Part shown: piece by piece, positions 8,690 through 18,243 of the stretch
Layout of the letters: each line of letters opens with the position of its first letter
Position numbering within the stretch: the first letter of the stretch is position 1
Source: an uncultured Draconibacterium sp.
GTDB lineage: Bacteria > Bacteroidota > Bacteroidia > Bacteroidales > Prolixibacteraceae
DNA length: 64,000 nucleotides
Assembly: GCF_963677155.1 (NCBI RefSeq)
Contig: NZ_OY781884.1
Coordinates: 4,274,501-4,338,500 of the forward strand
Reading direction: 5' to 3'
Made by a program: the position numbers and the translations under genes
The notes under the pieces: model-generated
What the model saw: the letters and a program-made list of their open reading frames with translations, nothing else
Database searches by the model: none
What the model was told of the DNA's origin: nothing

Positions 8690-10330
8690 ATGAAATTCAT
8701 CAAAATATTCATTCGCATGATATTGTTTGTACCCGGCGTTGTGTTCGGTCAGTCGGATCTGGATTCACTTATGAATCGGTTGGATGTTGCAATCGAAAAT
8801 CATAAAGTCTATCAACAGCAGAAAGAAGATCGGATTCAGGCGCTGAAAAATCAGTTGCAAACAGTTTCATCCAATACCATAGAGGAGTATAGGTTGAACG
8901 AGAAATTGTACGATGAATATCGGCCATACATTTGTGATTCGGCGATACACTACAAAAACAGAAATATAGATGTTGCCAAATACGTGGATAATACGGCTCT
9001 GTTGTACGAAAGCGAGCTTAGCCTGGCTTATCTGATGGCATCAACCGGGATGTATCTTGAAGCTGTCGATTTAATTACTTCAATTGAAAGCAAGAAAGTT
9101 CCTGATAATTTACTGAGCGAATATTATGATACGTATAGGCATGTATATTCTGAATTAGCTTTTTATACGCAAGACAAAAAGGGCGCGGAGCGATACTGGA
9201 AGATATCAAACCTTTACGCTGATTCGTTGTACAACGTACTTTCTTCAACAAGCGATTTGTATTATGCTTTGAAAGAGGAAACCCTGAGGAATGCAGGAAA
9301 GATACAGGAAGCACTTAGCGTAAATGATACTGTTCTGGCCAACAGTTCGATGGGTACCCGTGAGTTTGCAATTGCCAGCTATAATCGTTCGCTAACCTAT
9401 CGAAAAGTTCAGGATACGGATGGGGTAAAGTATTATCTGGCGCAGTCTGCTTTGTCCGATATCTTGTCGGCAACAAAAGACCATGCTTCTTTATGGATGT
9501 TAGCAGAAATCTTGTACCGGGAAGGCGACATCGAGCGTGCCTATGGCTACATTCGTTTTTCCTGGAGTGAAACTGCATTCTACAATGCCCGGCTCAGGAG
9601 TTTGCAAAGTGCAGGTATTTTGTCGCTTATAGAAATGACCTATCAGGCAACTATTGAGAAAAAGAATGTACAGCTTCGGAATTACTTGTTTCTTAGCACA
9701 GCGCTTGGAATTTTGCTTGCCATTGCCTTTTTTTCTATCTATTTTCAGATGAGGCGGCTGGCAGAAATCCGAAAATATTTACAGGAAGCAAATACAAACC
9801 TTCAGCATTTGAACTCTGAGTTGCAAGAGGTGAATAACCAGTTACAAGTTGTCAATATTGATCTTTCAGAGTCTGATCATATCAAAGAAGTTTACATCGG
9901 ACATTTTATAAAACTTTGCTCTACCTATATTGGCAAGATGGATGGTTTTCGTCGGATGGTAAATAAAAAGCTTACTGCCGGACAAGTCTCAGAGTTACAC
10001 GCTATCACTCGTTCGCAAGAGATGATGGATGATGAGATTGAAGAACTTTACCGTAATTTTGACAGAGCATTTCTTCGAATATTTCCGCATTTTGTTGAGA
10101 AAGTAAACGAGTTGCTTCTAGAAGATGAGCAAATTGTGTTGAAAGAAGACGAGCTGCTCAATGCAGAGCTAAGAATACTTGCCTTGATACGTCTGGGGAT
10201 AAGTAACAGCTCTCAAATTGCGGATTTTCTTCGTTATTCGGTAAATACAATTTATAACTACAGGGCAAAAGTAAAAAGCCGGGCTATTTCGAGAGACGAG
10301 TTCGAAGACTTACTTGTTCAGATTCGGTAA
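8690..10330 (+). CDS. Membrane-spanning PUL regulator, DUF6377/SusR-like with C-terminal HTH
   Basis: 546 residues from the ATG at 8690, which begins a signal peptide (MKFIKIFIRMILFVPGVVFG); an ATG at 8663 would add nine residues. The N-terminal ~330 residues form a periplasmic TPR-like helical region. A membrane segment (LFLSTALGILLAIAFFSIYF) and a coiled coil follow. The cytoplasmic end contains a LuxR/AraC-like DNA-binding segment (ELRILALIRLGISNSSQIA, FLRYSVNTIYNYRAKVKSRA). Proteins of this build lie beside susC/susD and sense glycan fragments in the periplasm. It is transcribed toward the susC at 10772 and is its likely activator. Confidence 0.75.
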   Translation: MKFIKIFIRMILFVPGVVFGQSDLDSLMNRLDVAIENHKVYQQQKEDRIQALKNQLQTVSSNTIEEYRLNEKLYDEYRPYICDSAIHYKNRNIDVAKYVDNTALLYESELSLAYLMASTGMYLEAVDLITSIESKKVPDNLLSEYYDTYRHVYSELAFYTQDKKGAERYWKISNLYADSLYNVLSSTSDLYYALKEETLRNAGKIQEALSVNDTVLANSSMGTREFAIASYNRSLTYRKVQDTDGVKYYLAQSALSDILSATKDHASLWMLAEILYREGDIERAYGYIRFSWSETAFYNARLRSLQSAGILSLIEMTYQATIEKKNVQLRNYLFLSTALGILLAIAFFSIYFQMRRLAEIRKYLQEANTNLQHLNSELQEVNNQLQVVNIDLSESDHIKEVYIGHFIKLCSTYIGKMDGFRRMVNKKLTAGQVSELHAITRSQEMMDDEIEELYRNFDRAFLRIFPHFVEKVNELLLEDEQIVLKEDELLNAELRILALIRLGISNSSQIADFLRYSVNTIYNYRAKVKSRAISRDEFEDLLVQIR

Positions 10331-10771
10331 AATCAATTTCATAAAAGATTTAATCCGGTTTATTGAGCACTGAAAATTTTGTGCGCCTATAAGATGGATT
10401 TCAAAATTTACAGGAAGCGATAAGCGTATTACTTTGCGCGTTCTTTTTAAGAAAATTGTCTACTTTTTCTCCATCTCATCCACTTTTGTTTAGTATGTGG
10501 TTTTGTATATAATTTTGATTATTAGTGTTTTGTGTGTTTTGTTTTGTTGTTGTTGTCCACTTTAATTTCCCTTGCCATTTTAGCGCTGAATCGATTCAAT
10601 ACATTTGTATTGGAGAAAACAGAACAGACTTTACTGTCTTAAAATTCAGCTCAGAATTCAACTTGAAAAAGAGTTCTTTTATAGTAAAGGCAAATTATAA
10701 TCCTGATTTCAGGAGGGTAATTTCTGCTCTGCTTCTGAATGATTGAATTGGTACTAATCAAATGTTATTTT
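10331..10771. promoter_or_regulatory. Intergenic region with a candidate Bacteroidota promoter for PUL 1
   Basis: A match to the Bacteroidota housekeeping promoter lies here: TTTG at 10485-10488 and TAATTTTG (consensus TAnnTTTG) at 10510-10517, with a 21-bp spacer. Transcription from it would give a 5' leader of about 250 nt before susC. A 73-codon frame at 10525-10746 in the leader has no recognisable features and is not called. Confidence 0.4.
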
Positions 10772-13747
10772 ATGGGAACTAAATTCTTTAAGCTAAAAAT
10801 TCCTCTTATCTTTTTATTGCTTGTTGTTGGCTTTAATTGGTCGTTGCAAGCGCAAACTAACTTAGATGTAAGAGGTGTGGTAACCGATGTTTCAGGTGAG
10901 CCATTACCAGGAGTAAATATTGTAGTTAAAGGGACACTGCAAGGCGTGGTGTCGGATTTTGATGGAAATTATCAGATCACTGTAAATTCAGACGACGCTG
11001 TTCTGGTGTTTTCATACATCGGATATCTGTCTCAGGAACATGCAATCAGTGGTCGCAGTGAAATCAATGTTGCACTGGAAGAAGATCAGAAAGAACTGGA
11101 TGAAGTTGTGGTAATTGGTTATGGTACAGTAGCCAAAAAAGATGTTACAACTGCAGTTTCAACTGTTTCGGTGAAAGATATGGACGAACGTCCTATTGTT
11201 TCCGCAGCTCAGGCTATTCAAGGGAAAGCGGCCGGTGTTAATGTCTATCAGCCCAATGGTGCTCCGGGAGGAGAGATGGTAATTCGCGTACGCGGAACCA
11301 CCTCGTTTAATGGAAGCAACAGTCCGCTTTATGTGGTTGATGGTGTGCCGGTTGATAATCTTAACTTTTTGTCGCCAATGGATATTGCAAGTATGCAAAT
11401 TCTGAAAGATGCATCTTCGGCTGCTATTTATGGTTCGCGTGCTGCAAACGGTGTTGTTTTAATTACCACCAAACAAGCAGGTAGTGGTGCAAAAATTGCA
11501 GCAAATGTGCAATATGGAGTAAGCCGTGTTGCCAATCAAATTGAATCGTTAAATGCTGCCCAGTACAAACAACTGATAGACGAGATTCGTCCGGGGGCGA
11601 TACCTGAAGGGACAACGGACAGAACCGATTGGTTTGACGAAGTTTACGAGACAGGAATTACACAAAACTATCAGCTTCAGATATCTGACGGAAACGAGAA
11701 AACCCGCTATTTTGTGTCGTGCGGTTATCTAAATGAAAAAGGAGTGCTTAGTTCGGCATTTTTCCGTCGTTACAATTTTCGTAGTAATATCGAAAGCCAG
11801 GTGCGTAAATGGTTCCACATGGGCTTAAACCTGTCATACTCTGACAATACAAGCAACGGTGTTACAACAGGAGCAGGATCTAACCGCGGAGGTGTAGTTC
11901 TGGCGGTAGTCAATCTTCCTACAGCTTCAACTATTATTGATCAGGAGACAGGCCTGTATAACCGCACATTCTTTGGTCAAAATATAGCAAACCCGATTGA
12001 GTCGATCGAAAACGGAAGAAACAATCAAAGCAACGAGAATCGTTTAATTGCTTCAGGTAGTTCAACAATTACTTTCTTGCCCGAATTGAATCTGAAATCG
12101 TCGTTTACTTTAGATCGTCGTAACGGAAAAGTAATTGGTTTTACACCACCTGTTCATGGTGTTGACCGAGACGACTGGGGAAATGCATGGGACACCAGGA
12201 GTACAAACACGTTGTTGGTTTTTGACAATGTACTGACCTACAAGAAAGCTTTTGCAGAGAAGCATAATGTGGAAGCAATGGTTGGTTCTTCTTGGACCGA
12301 TTCGCAGTGGTCGCAAAGCTACATCAATGGCTCACACTATAAAGATGATTACATCCACACATTAAATGCGGCAAATAAAATTGCCTGGGATAATACAGGT
12401 TCTAATGCATCGGATTGGGGCATTATGTCTGTTTTCGGACGTTTTTCCTATAATTACGAAAGCAAGTATCTTTTCACATTTAATATTCGTGAAGACGGTT
12501 CTTCAAAACTGCATCCCGATTACCGTTGGGGAACATTCCCTTCATTTTCTGTAGCATGGCGAATGTCTTCAGAAGAATTCATGCAAGGATTTACCTGGCT
12601 CGACGATTTGAAAATAAGAGGAGGTTGGGGACAAACCGGTAACCAGTCGGGAGTTGGCGACTATGCCTATTTGCAGCGTTACAACATTACACGTCAGGCG
12701 TGGTTCGAAACCGGTCAGGAAGATGCGCTGCCACTTATTACACAAGCAAATCTTCGTACCTCCGATCTGAAGTGGGAAACTACTTCGCAGGTTAACTTGG
12801 GACTGGATGCGACTATGTTTTCTGACCGCGTGACAGTTGCGATGGATTATTATTCGAAAAATACGAAGGATATGCTAATGTATGTTTCGTTGCCGGCAGG
12901 TGCAGCAGCAGCCCGCAATATTGTGCGTAACGAGGGCGAAATGATGAACCGTGGTGTTGAATTGTCGGTAAGTTCCCGCAACTTTACTGGTGCTTTCAGC
13001 TGGAACACCGACTTTAATATTTCGCACAATACAAACGAATTGAAAAGCCTGGAACTACAGCAGATTTACTACGATGCTGAAACAACTGATGCTTTTCATC
13101 AAATACGTGTTGTACGTAACGAGCCAGGGCGTGCTCTTGGTGGATTTTTTGGCTACATAAGTGATGGAGTTGATCAGGAAACAGGAGAACTGATGTACCG
13201 AGACATCAATGAAGACGGCAAAATTACGGCATCTGACAGAACCTATATCGGAGATCCGAATCCTGCGTTTACTTTTGGATTGACAAACTCGTTTTCTTAC
13301 AAAGGTTTTAGCCTGAATGTATTTCTTCAGGGAGCTGTTGGAAACGACATTTTTAATGCTTCAAAAGGCGACGTTATGGGGATGTATGATCTGAAAAACC
13401 AATCAACAGAGGTGCTTAGACGCTGGCGCACTCCCGGACAAATTACGAATGTGCCGAAAGCTGGTTTCAACATGCAGCCTTCAAGTTATTTTGTTGAAGA
13501 TGGCAGCTACCTGCGCGTAAAAGATATTACTTTCTCTTACAACTTCAGTGGTGGAATTCTTGACAGATTAGGCGTTTCGCGTTTGCAACCTTATGTTACA
13601 GCAACCAACTTGCTAACGCTTACCGACTATAGTGGAATGGATCCTGAGGTAAATCAATGGGGAAACAGCGGTGCTGTTCAAGGTATCGACTGGGGAACAT
13701 ACCCACATAGTAAGACTTTTGTTTTTGGGTTGAATGTTGAATTTTAA
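10772..13747 (+). CDS. susC: SusC-like TonB-dependent outer-membrane transporter (PUL 1)
   Basis: 991 residues from the ATG at 10772; the in-frame upstream ATG at 10739 would precede a poor leader. The signal peptide ends near SLQAQ. A carboxypeptidase-regulatory-like domain (DVRGVVTDVSGEPLPGVNI), a TonB-box-like stretch and plug (VVIGYGTVAKKDVTTAVST) and a long beta-barrel ending in Phe (FGLNVEF) follow. It imports oligosaccharides through the outer membrane with SusD as lid. It lacks an STN domain, which fits control by the membrane regulator upstream and not by an anti-sigma factor. The SusD gene starts 11 bp downstream. Confidence 0.95.
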   Translation: MGTKFFKLKIPLIFLLLVVGFNWSLQAQTNLDVRGVVTDVSGEPLPGVNIVVKGTLQGVVSDFDGNYQITVNSDDAVLVFSYIGYLSQEHAISGRSEINVALEEDQKELDEVVVIGYGTVAKKDVTTAVSTVSVKDMDERPIVSAAQAIQGKAAGVNVYQPNGAPGGEMVIRVRGTTSFNGSNSPLYVVDGVPVDNLNFLSPMDIASMQILKDASSAAIYGSRAANGVVLITTKQAGSGAKIAANVQYGVSRVANQIESLNAAQYKQLIDEIRPGAIPEGTTDRTDWFDEVYETGITQNYQLQISDGNEKTRYFVSCGYLNEKGVLSSAFFRRYNFRSNIESQVRKWFHMGLNLSYSDNTSNGVTTGAGSNRGGVVLAVVNLPTASTIIDQETGLYNRTFFGQNIANPIESIENGRNNQSNENRLIASGSSTITFLPELNLKSSFTLDRRNGKVIGFTPPVHGVDRDDWGNAWDTRSTNTLLVFDNVLTYKKAFAEKHNVEAMVGSSWTDSQWSQSYINGSHYKDDYIHTLNAANKIAWDNTGSNASDWGIMSVFGRFSYNYESKYLFTFNIREDGSSKLHPDYRWGTFPSFSVAWRMSSEEFMQGFTWLDDLKIRGGWGQTGNQSGVGDYAYLQRYNITRQAWFETGQEDALPLITQANLRTSDLKWETTSQVNLGLDATMFSDRVTVAMDYYSKNTKDMLMYVSLPAGAAAARNIVRNEGEMMNRGVELSVSSRNFTGAFSWNTDFNISHNTNELKSLELQQIYYDAETTDAFHQIRVVRNEPGRALGGFFGYISDGVDQETGELMYRDINEDGKITASDRTYIGDPNPAFTFGLTNSFSYKGFSLNVFLQGAVGNDIFNASKGDVMGMYDLKNQSTEVLRRWRTPGQITNVPKAGFNMQPSSYFVEDGSYLRVKDITFSYNFSGGILDRLGVSRLQPYVTATNLLTLTDYSGMDPEVNQWGNSGAVQGIDWGTYPHSKTFVFGLNVEF

Positions 13748-13758
13748 ATAAGAAGATA

Positions 13759-15297
13759 ATGAAGACAAAACATATTTTATCCATTCTAACCATTTTCCTA
13801 TTTGTGGCCTGCTCTCTGGATTATGAACCTTTAGATACTTACTCAGATGTAACAGAAGGAGTAAGCCAGGACAGCGTTCAGGTGGTATTTGAAGATAAAG
13901 CTGACGTACTGGCACACAGGCAGACACTGTTGAATTTATACAAAAACGGACAGGAGCATTGGTACCTGGATATGTTACTACTTGCCGAGTCGCACTCTGA
14001 TAATGCATATGCGGGTTCGCCAAGTGCTGAAACTACACCTTTTGAAGTAAACTCTATTGAAGGTTCGAATACCAACCTGAGAAGAGACTGGAATAGCCAC
14101 ATGGGAAATATTGCTCAGGCCAACCGGCTGATCAGTAATATTGATAATGTTGATGATCCGGCTTTAACGGATGCCGAAAAACTGCAGTTTAAAGCAGAGG
14201 CAAAAATTCTTCGGGCAATGATTTATTTCGACATGGTTCGAATTTGGGGAAATGTACCTCTGGTTACAACAGTAGCTGGCGACATTACTTCAGAAACTAT
14301 TGAAGATGTATATCCTGCCTATTTCCCACCTCAAACTGATGCTTTAACAATCTATCAGCAAATAGAAACTGATCTTCTGGAAGGATTGCAATATGCACCT
14401 AACAATGATCCGTCGGATAAAACGCAGCTTTCAAAATCTGTTGCGCGCGCTCTCCTGGCAAAAGTTTATGCCGAAAAACCGATACGCGATTACGACAAAG
14501 TAATTAGGTATGCTGATGAACTTGCCGCCGATGGTTTTGAATTGGTGGACGATTACAACGATTTGTTTGGGGTGGTACTTACCGATCCAAGCCAACCTGT
14601 TTCTCAGGAAAACAAAGCGATAGATGCTAAAGCACGTAATACAAAGGAAACCATTTACGAAGCACAGTATTTTCCAGGAAATACCAACTGGGCAACCTGG
14701 ATGTATGGTCGTCCGCTTAACGACTGGACTTTCTATTTCACGTGGGCGAAGTGGATCACACCGTCACGCGATCTGATTAAAGCTTTTAACAGCGAAGTTG
14801 GTGACAAACGCTACGCCGAAACAGTTGTTTTTTATAGTTGTGGTTGGAATATCTATTATCCGGCTGATAATTATGCGTTTATGTACAAGTGTCGTAGTGC
14901 CTACAACAGTACAATAAAAATGCGTTATGCTGATATTCTTTTGCTTAAAGCAGAAGCACTTATCGGAAAAGGCGACTATAGCGGAGCAGCGGAGATTATC
15001 AATCAAACTCGTCGTCGTGCAGGTCTAAGCAACTTACCTTCATCAGCAACAGCTGGGCAAGATGCTATTATGAATGCTTATTTGAAAGAGCGTCGCTTAG
15101 AACTGGCAATGGAAGGCCAGCGTTGGTTCGACCTCGTGCGTTTAGACAAAGTTGAGGAAGTGATGAATGCAGTTTATGACAAGGATGAAGGACGTCCGGC
15201 TCAAGTGTATCCGTTTACAAACCTCTCGTATATTTTACCTATTCCACAGGATGTAATCGATCAGAACCCAAACCTCGTTCAGAATCCTGGTTACTAA
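13759..15297 (+). CDS. susD: SusD-like glycan-binding lipoprotein (PUL 1)
   Basis: 512 residues with a lipoprotein signal (LFVACSLDYEP, Cys about residue 20). The helical SusD/RagB architecture is visible: AKILRAMIYFDMVRIWGNVP in the N-terminal half, and MRYADILLLKAEALIGKGDY with LKERRLELAMEGQRWFDLVR in the C-terminal half, ending YILPIPQDVIDQNPNLVQNP. It forms the lid of the SusCD importer. It follows susC in the same transcript and precedes the surface lipoprotein gene by ~33 bp. Confidence 0.95.
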   Translation: MKTKHILSILTIFLFVACSLDYEPLDTYSDVTEGVSQDSVQVVFEDKADVLAHRQTLLNLYKNGQEHWYLDMLLLAESHSDNAYAGSPSAETTPFEVNSIEGSNTNLRRDWNSHMGNIAQANRLISNIDNVDDPALTDAEKLQFKAEAKILRAMIYFDMVRIWGNVPLVTTVAGDITSETIEDVYPAYFPPQTDALTIYQQIETDLLEGLQYAPNNDPSDKTQLSKSVARALLAKVYAEKPIRDYDKVIRYADELAADGFELVDDYNDLFGVVLTDPSQPVSQENKAIDAKARNTKETIYEAQYFPGNTNWATWMYGRPLNDWTFYFTWAKWITPSRDLIKAFNSEVGDKRYAETVVFYSCGWNIYYPADNYAFMYKCRSAYNSTIKMRYADILLLKAEALIGKGDYSGAAEIINQTRRRAGLSNLPSSATAGQDAIMNAYLKERRLELAMEGQRWFDLVRLDKVEEVMNAVYDKDEGRPAQVYPFTNLSYILPIPQDVIDQNPNLVQNPGY

Positions 15298-15330
15298 TAG
15301 CTAAAAGGAAAACATTAAAAAGAGATCAAT

Positions 15331-16728
15331 ATGAAATCGATATATAAATTTTTTATTCTATTCGGGGTTATTGCATTGCTGTTTGCTTCTTGCGAAGACG
15401 AATATGGTGCGCGAAAAGAATCGACTCCGGTTATTGAGTCGGCATCTGTTAGTCCGTTAACTTTTACATTTGGCGATTCTATAACAATTAGTGCAAGGGT
15501 TACCGATCCGGCTACAATGCTTACCGCTCTGGATTACGAAGTGGTTTCAGAAGGCAGAATCGTTGCTGCAGGTGAAATTCCAATTGCCGGAGAAGAGTCA
15601 GTCGTTGAACAAAGTGTTTTTGTTCCATTGCTAGTGAACCAGGGAAACAATTCCAGTGTACAGGTGAGTCTTACAGCACACAATGTGTTAAAAGGAACTT
15701 CATATTACGAGATTACAGATCTTAGTGGAACGCGTCCGGTATTCAGCAGTCTTTTTCTGGTTGCAGAAGACGGTAGTGTTGTCGAATTAGAACCGCAATC
15801 CAGCGACATCAACAAATTTGAAGGAACTGATTTAACACTTGAAACTTCGTTGCGTTTTAAGTTAGCCGAAAAGCTTAATGCCGATAATACGATCGACTAC
15901 AGCGGCGCTGTTTTTGGTAATGTAAACGGTAAAATTGCAATGATCGACGAAAGTGGCGAATCTGCTTTTATTTACACTCCGGATGCCGATTATACAAAAA
16001 GCCTTGTTTTCGATAGCTATGCTTTTAATGTAGGAACTACCGGAAGCCTTTTGGGTGAAGATGATATTGCTCTTTCAGCTTTTGGAACTGCTGATATTTA
16101 TGGAGAAACATTCCGCACACTAACCCGATCTTTTGAGCAGGGAAAAACGTATACAGTTTTTGGTAATTTGGCGGATAGTCAAAACATATTCAATCCGGAT
16201 TTTTTTGAACGAACTTCGGATAACCGTGTTACTTTCCTTGGAGAAACCGGCGAATACACCATTTATTTCAACCCGGTACGTAAGAATATTATTGTTGGGG
16301 TTGATAATCCTTCATACCCACAGTATTTGTTAGCTTGTGGTTACGGTTTAGGCTATCCAACAAACGTTACTTCTGATGAGATAAATGCAGTTTATCCCGG
16401 ACATCACAGGGTGCACACTGATTGGGGGTTTGGCCATATAATGAATTACGTGCTGTTACGGCAAATCGAAGATGGAGTTTATCAGGGAACGTTCTTCACT
16501 CCTGGTGATCACGATCATTTCGCAGGATTCAAACCTTTTGAAAACACCGGTTGGGGAAATGAGAAAAAAGCAGATCAGTTTGCATTTACAGGCGAGCAGA
16601 TTATATCCGGCGATAACGATTGGACCATTCCGAATGGAGATGAAGATCCGGTGGTTGAGTCTGCTAACTATCGTTTTACAATCAACTTAAACGATAACAC
16701 GGTAAACATTGAAAAAGTAACGCTTTAA
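15331..16728 (+). CDS. SusE/SusF-type surface glycan-binding lipoprotein (PUL 1)
   Basis: 465 residues with a lipobox (LLFASCEDEYG). The N-terminal Ig-like/SusE-type domain (SVSPLTFTFGDSITISARV) is followed by beta-rich modules. The C-terminal part has several Trp/His-rich loops (GHHRVHTDWGFGHIMNY, GDHDHFAGFKPFENTGW) of the sort that line glycan-binding faces, and ends NYRFTINLNDNTVNIEKV, like other SusF-family repeats. It lies between susD and the first GH30 gene with a 4-bp gap, so it is probably cotranscribed and surface-displayed. Ligand is inferred from its neighbours only. Confidence 0.7.
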   Translation: MKSIYKFFILFGVIALLFASCEDEYGARKESTPVIESASVSPLTFTFGDSITISARVTDPATMLTALDYEVVSEGRIVAAGEIPIAGEESVVEQSVFVPLLVNQGNNSSVQVSLTAHNVLKGTSYYEITDLSGTRPVFSSLFLVAEDGSVVELEPQSSDINKFEGTDLTLETSLRFKLAEKLNADNTIDYSGAVFGNVNGKIAMIDESGESAFIYTPDADYTKSLVFDSYAFNVGTTGSLLGEDDIALSAFGTADIYGETFRTLTRSFEQGKTYTVFGNLADSQNIFNPDFFERTSDNRVTFLGETGEYTIYFNPVRKNIIVGVDNPSYPQYLLACGYGLGYPTNVTSDEINAVYPGHHRVHTDWGFGHIMNYVLLRQIEDGVYQGTFFTPGDHDHFAGFKPFENTGWGNEKKADQFAFTGEQIISGDNDWTIPNGDEDPVVESANYRFTINLNDNTVNIEKVTL

Positions 16729-16732
16729 TACA

Positions 16733-18232
16733 ATGAGGAAATTATTCGATATAAAATTTATCCTGCTGATAGCGCTGCTTTGCTTTGGTTTTGGGGCTTG
16801 TAGCGATGATAATAATGGTGAAATTGACGAACCTGAAAAACCGGAGCCGGAAACAGGAGATGTTACACTTTACATTACTACCAATACCCGGTCGCAGGAT
16901 TTTGCAACAAGAGCGGTTGACTTTAGCGATAAAAGCAACATGTCGCCATCTACAATTAATTTGGAGCCTGAAACACAGTACCAGACAATGGATGGTTTTG
17001 GAGCGGCAATTACCGGTTCAACCTGTTATAATTTGTTACAGATGACAGAAGATAACCGTGAGAAGTTTTTAAAAGAAACTTTCTCGCCAACAGACGGAAT
17101 GGGTTATAGTTACGTTCGTATTTCCATTGGTTGTTCCGATTTTTCACTTAGCGAATACACCTGTTGCGATATCGAAGGAATTGAAAACTTCGGTCTCACC
17201 TCGGAGGAAACCGATTACGTAATTCCGATTTTACAGGAAATTCAGGCAATTAATCCTGAACTTAAAATTTTGGGATCGCCATGGACAAGCCCGCGCTGGA
17301 TGAAGGTAAATAATTTGATTGATTTACAGTCATTTAATTCGTGGACGAGCGGTCAGTTAAATCCAGCTTATTATGCCGATTATGCCACGTATTTTGTAAA
17401 ATGGATTCAAGCATTAAGGGAATACGGAATCAATATTTACTCGGTTACTCCGCAAAACGAACCGCTTAACAGAGGCAATTCAGCGTCGTTGTATATGGGC
17501 TGGGAAGAACAACTTGATTTTGTAAAAAACAATCTGGTGCCGGCTTTTAAAGCAGCATCGTTGAACACAAAAATTTATTTGTTCGATCACAATTACAACT
17601 ACGATAACATGGGTGTGCAGAACGATTACCCTGTGAAAATTTACAATGCCGGAATTGACGAAGATATGGTGGCCGGAGCAGCCTTTCACAATTATGGGGG
17701 AAATAAGGAAGAACTTCTTGATGTACACGAAAAAGCTCCTAACAGAGAGTTAATTTTCACCGAAACATCTATCGGCACCTGGAATAATGGCCAGAATTTG
17801 GAAACCCGATTAATTGAAGATATGCGCGAAGTGGCACTGGGAACAGTTAATAATTGGTGCAAAGGTGTTATTGTTTGGAACCTGATGCTGGATAGTGACA
17901 GAGGGCCAAACCGCGAAGGCGGCTGTCAAACTTGCTACGGTGCAGTGGATATCGACAGAGCCAACTATTCTTCGATTACGCGCAACTCACATTATTATAT
18001 TATAGGGCATTTGTCATCGGTTGTTAAGCCCGGAGCAGTGCGTATCGGAACGTCAGGTTTTTCCGATGCCGGATTCTACTATTCTGCATTCGAAAACACC
18101 GACGGAACTTATGCTGTGGTTTTATTGAACAGCAATTCTGCTTCAAAAATGATCACACTCGACGATGGCACAAATCACTTCAGTTACGAAGTGCCTGCTA
18201 AATCGGTTATTTCATACCAATGGAAAAAATAA
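16733..18232 (+). CDS. GH30-family glycoside hydrolase, lipoprotein (first copy)
   Basis: 499 residues with a lipobox (CFGFGACSDDNN). The GH30 signature is clear: QTMDGFGAAITGSTCYNL at the start of the (beta/alpha)8 barrel, GSPWTSPRWMK, the acid/base Glu in SVTPQNEPLN (about residue 243) and the nucleophile Glu in LIFTETSIGTW (about residue 343), followed by a C-terminal beta-sandwich (YAVVLLNSNS). The family includes glucosylceramidases and endo-beta-1,6-glucanases. Its place in an SusCD operon favours a polysaccharide substrate, with beta-1,6-glucan most likely. The protein is anchored, probably at the cell surface. The next frame opens inside its last codons, so translation may be coupled. 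Confidence 0.9.
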   Translation: MRKLFDIKFILLIALLCFGFGACSDDNNGEIDEPEKPEPETGDVTLYITTNTRSQDFATRAVDFSDKSNMSPSTINLEPETQYQTMDGFGAAITGSTCYNLLQMTEDNREKFLKETFSPTDGMGYSYVRISIGCSDFSLSEYTCCDIEGIENFGLTSEETDYVIPILQEIQAINPELKILGSPWTSPRWMKVNNLIDLQSFNSWTSGQLNPAYYADYATYFVKWIQALREYGINIYSVTPQNEPLNRGNSASLYMGWEEQLDFVKNNLVPAFKAASLNTKIYLFDHNYNYDNMGVQNDYPVKIYNAGIDEDMVAGAAFHNYGGNKEELLDVHEKAPNRELIFTETSIGTWNNGQNLETRLIEDMREVALGTVNNWCKGVIVWNLMLDSDRGPNREGGCQTCYGAVDIDRANYSSITRNSHYYIIGHLSSVVKPGAVRIGTSGFSDAGFYYSAFENTDGTYAVVLLNSNSASKMITLDDGTNHFSYEVPAKSVISYQWKK

Positions 18233-18243
18233 AAACTAACGCA

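Noticed and set aside
10525-10746. 73-codon ORF upstream of susC
   Set aside because: Low-complexity hydrophobic start, no family features, and it covers the likely promoter and leader.
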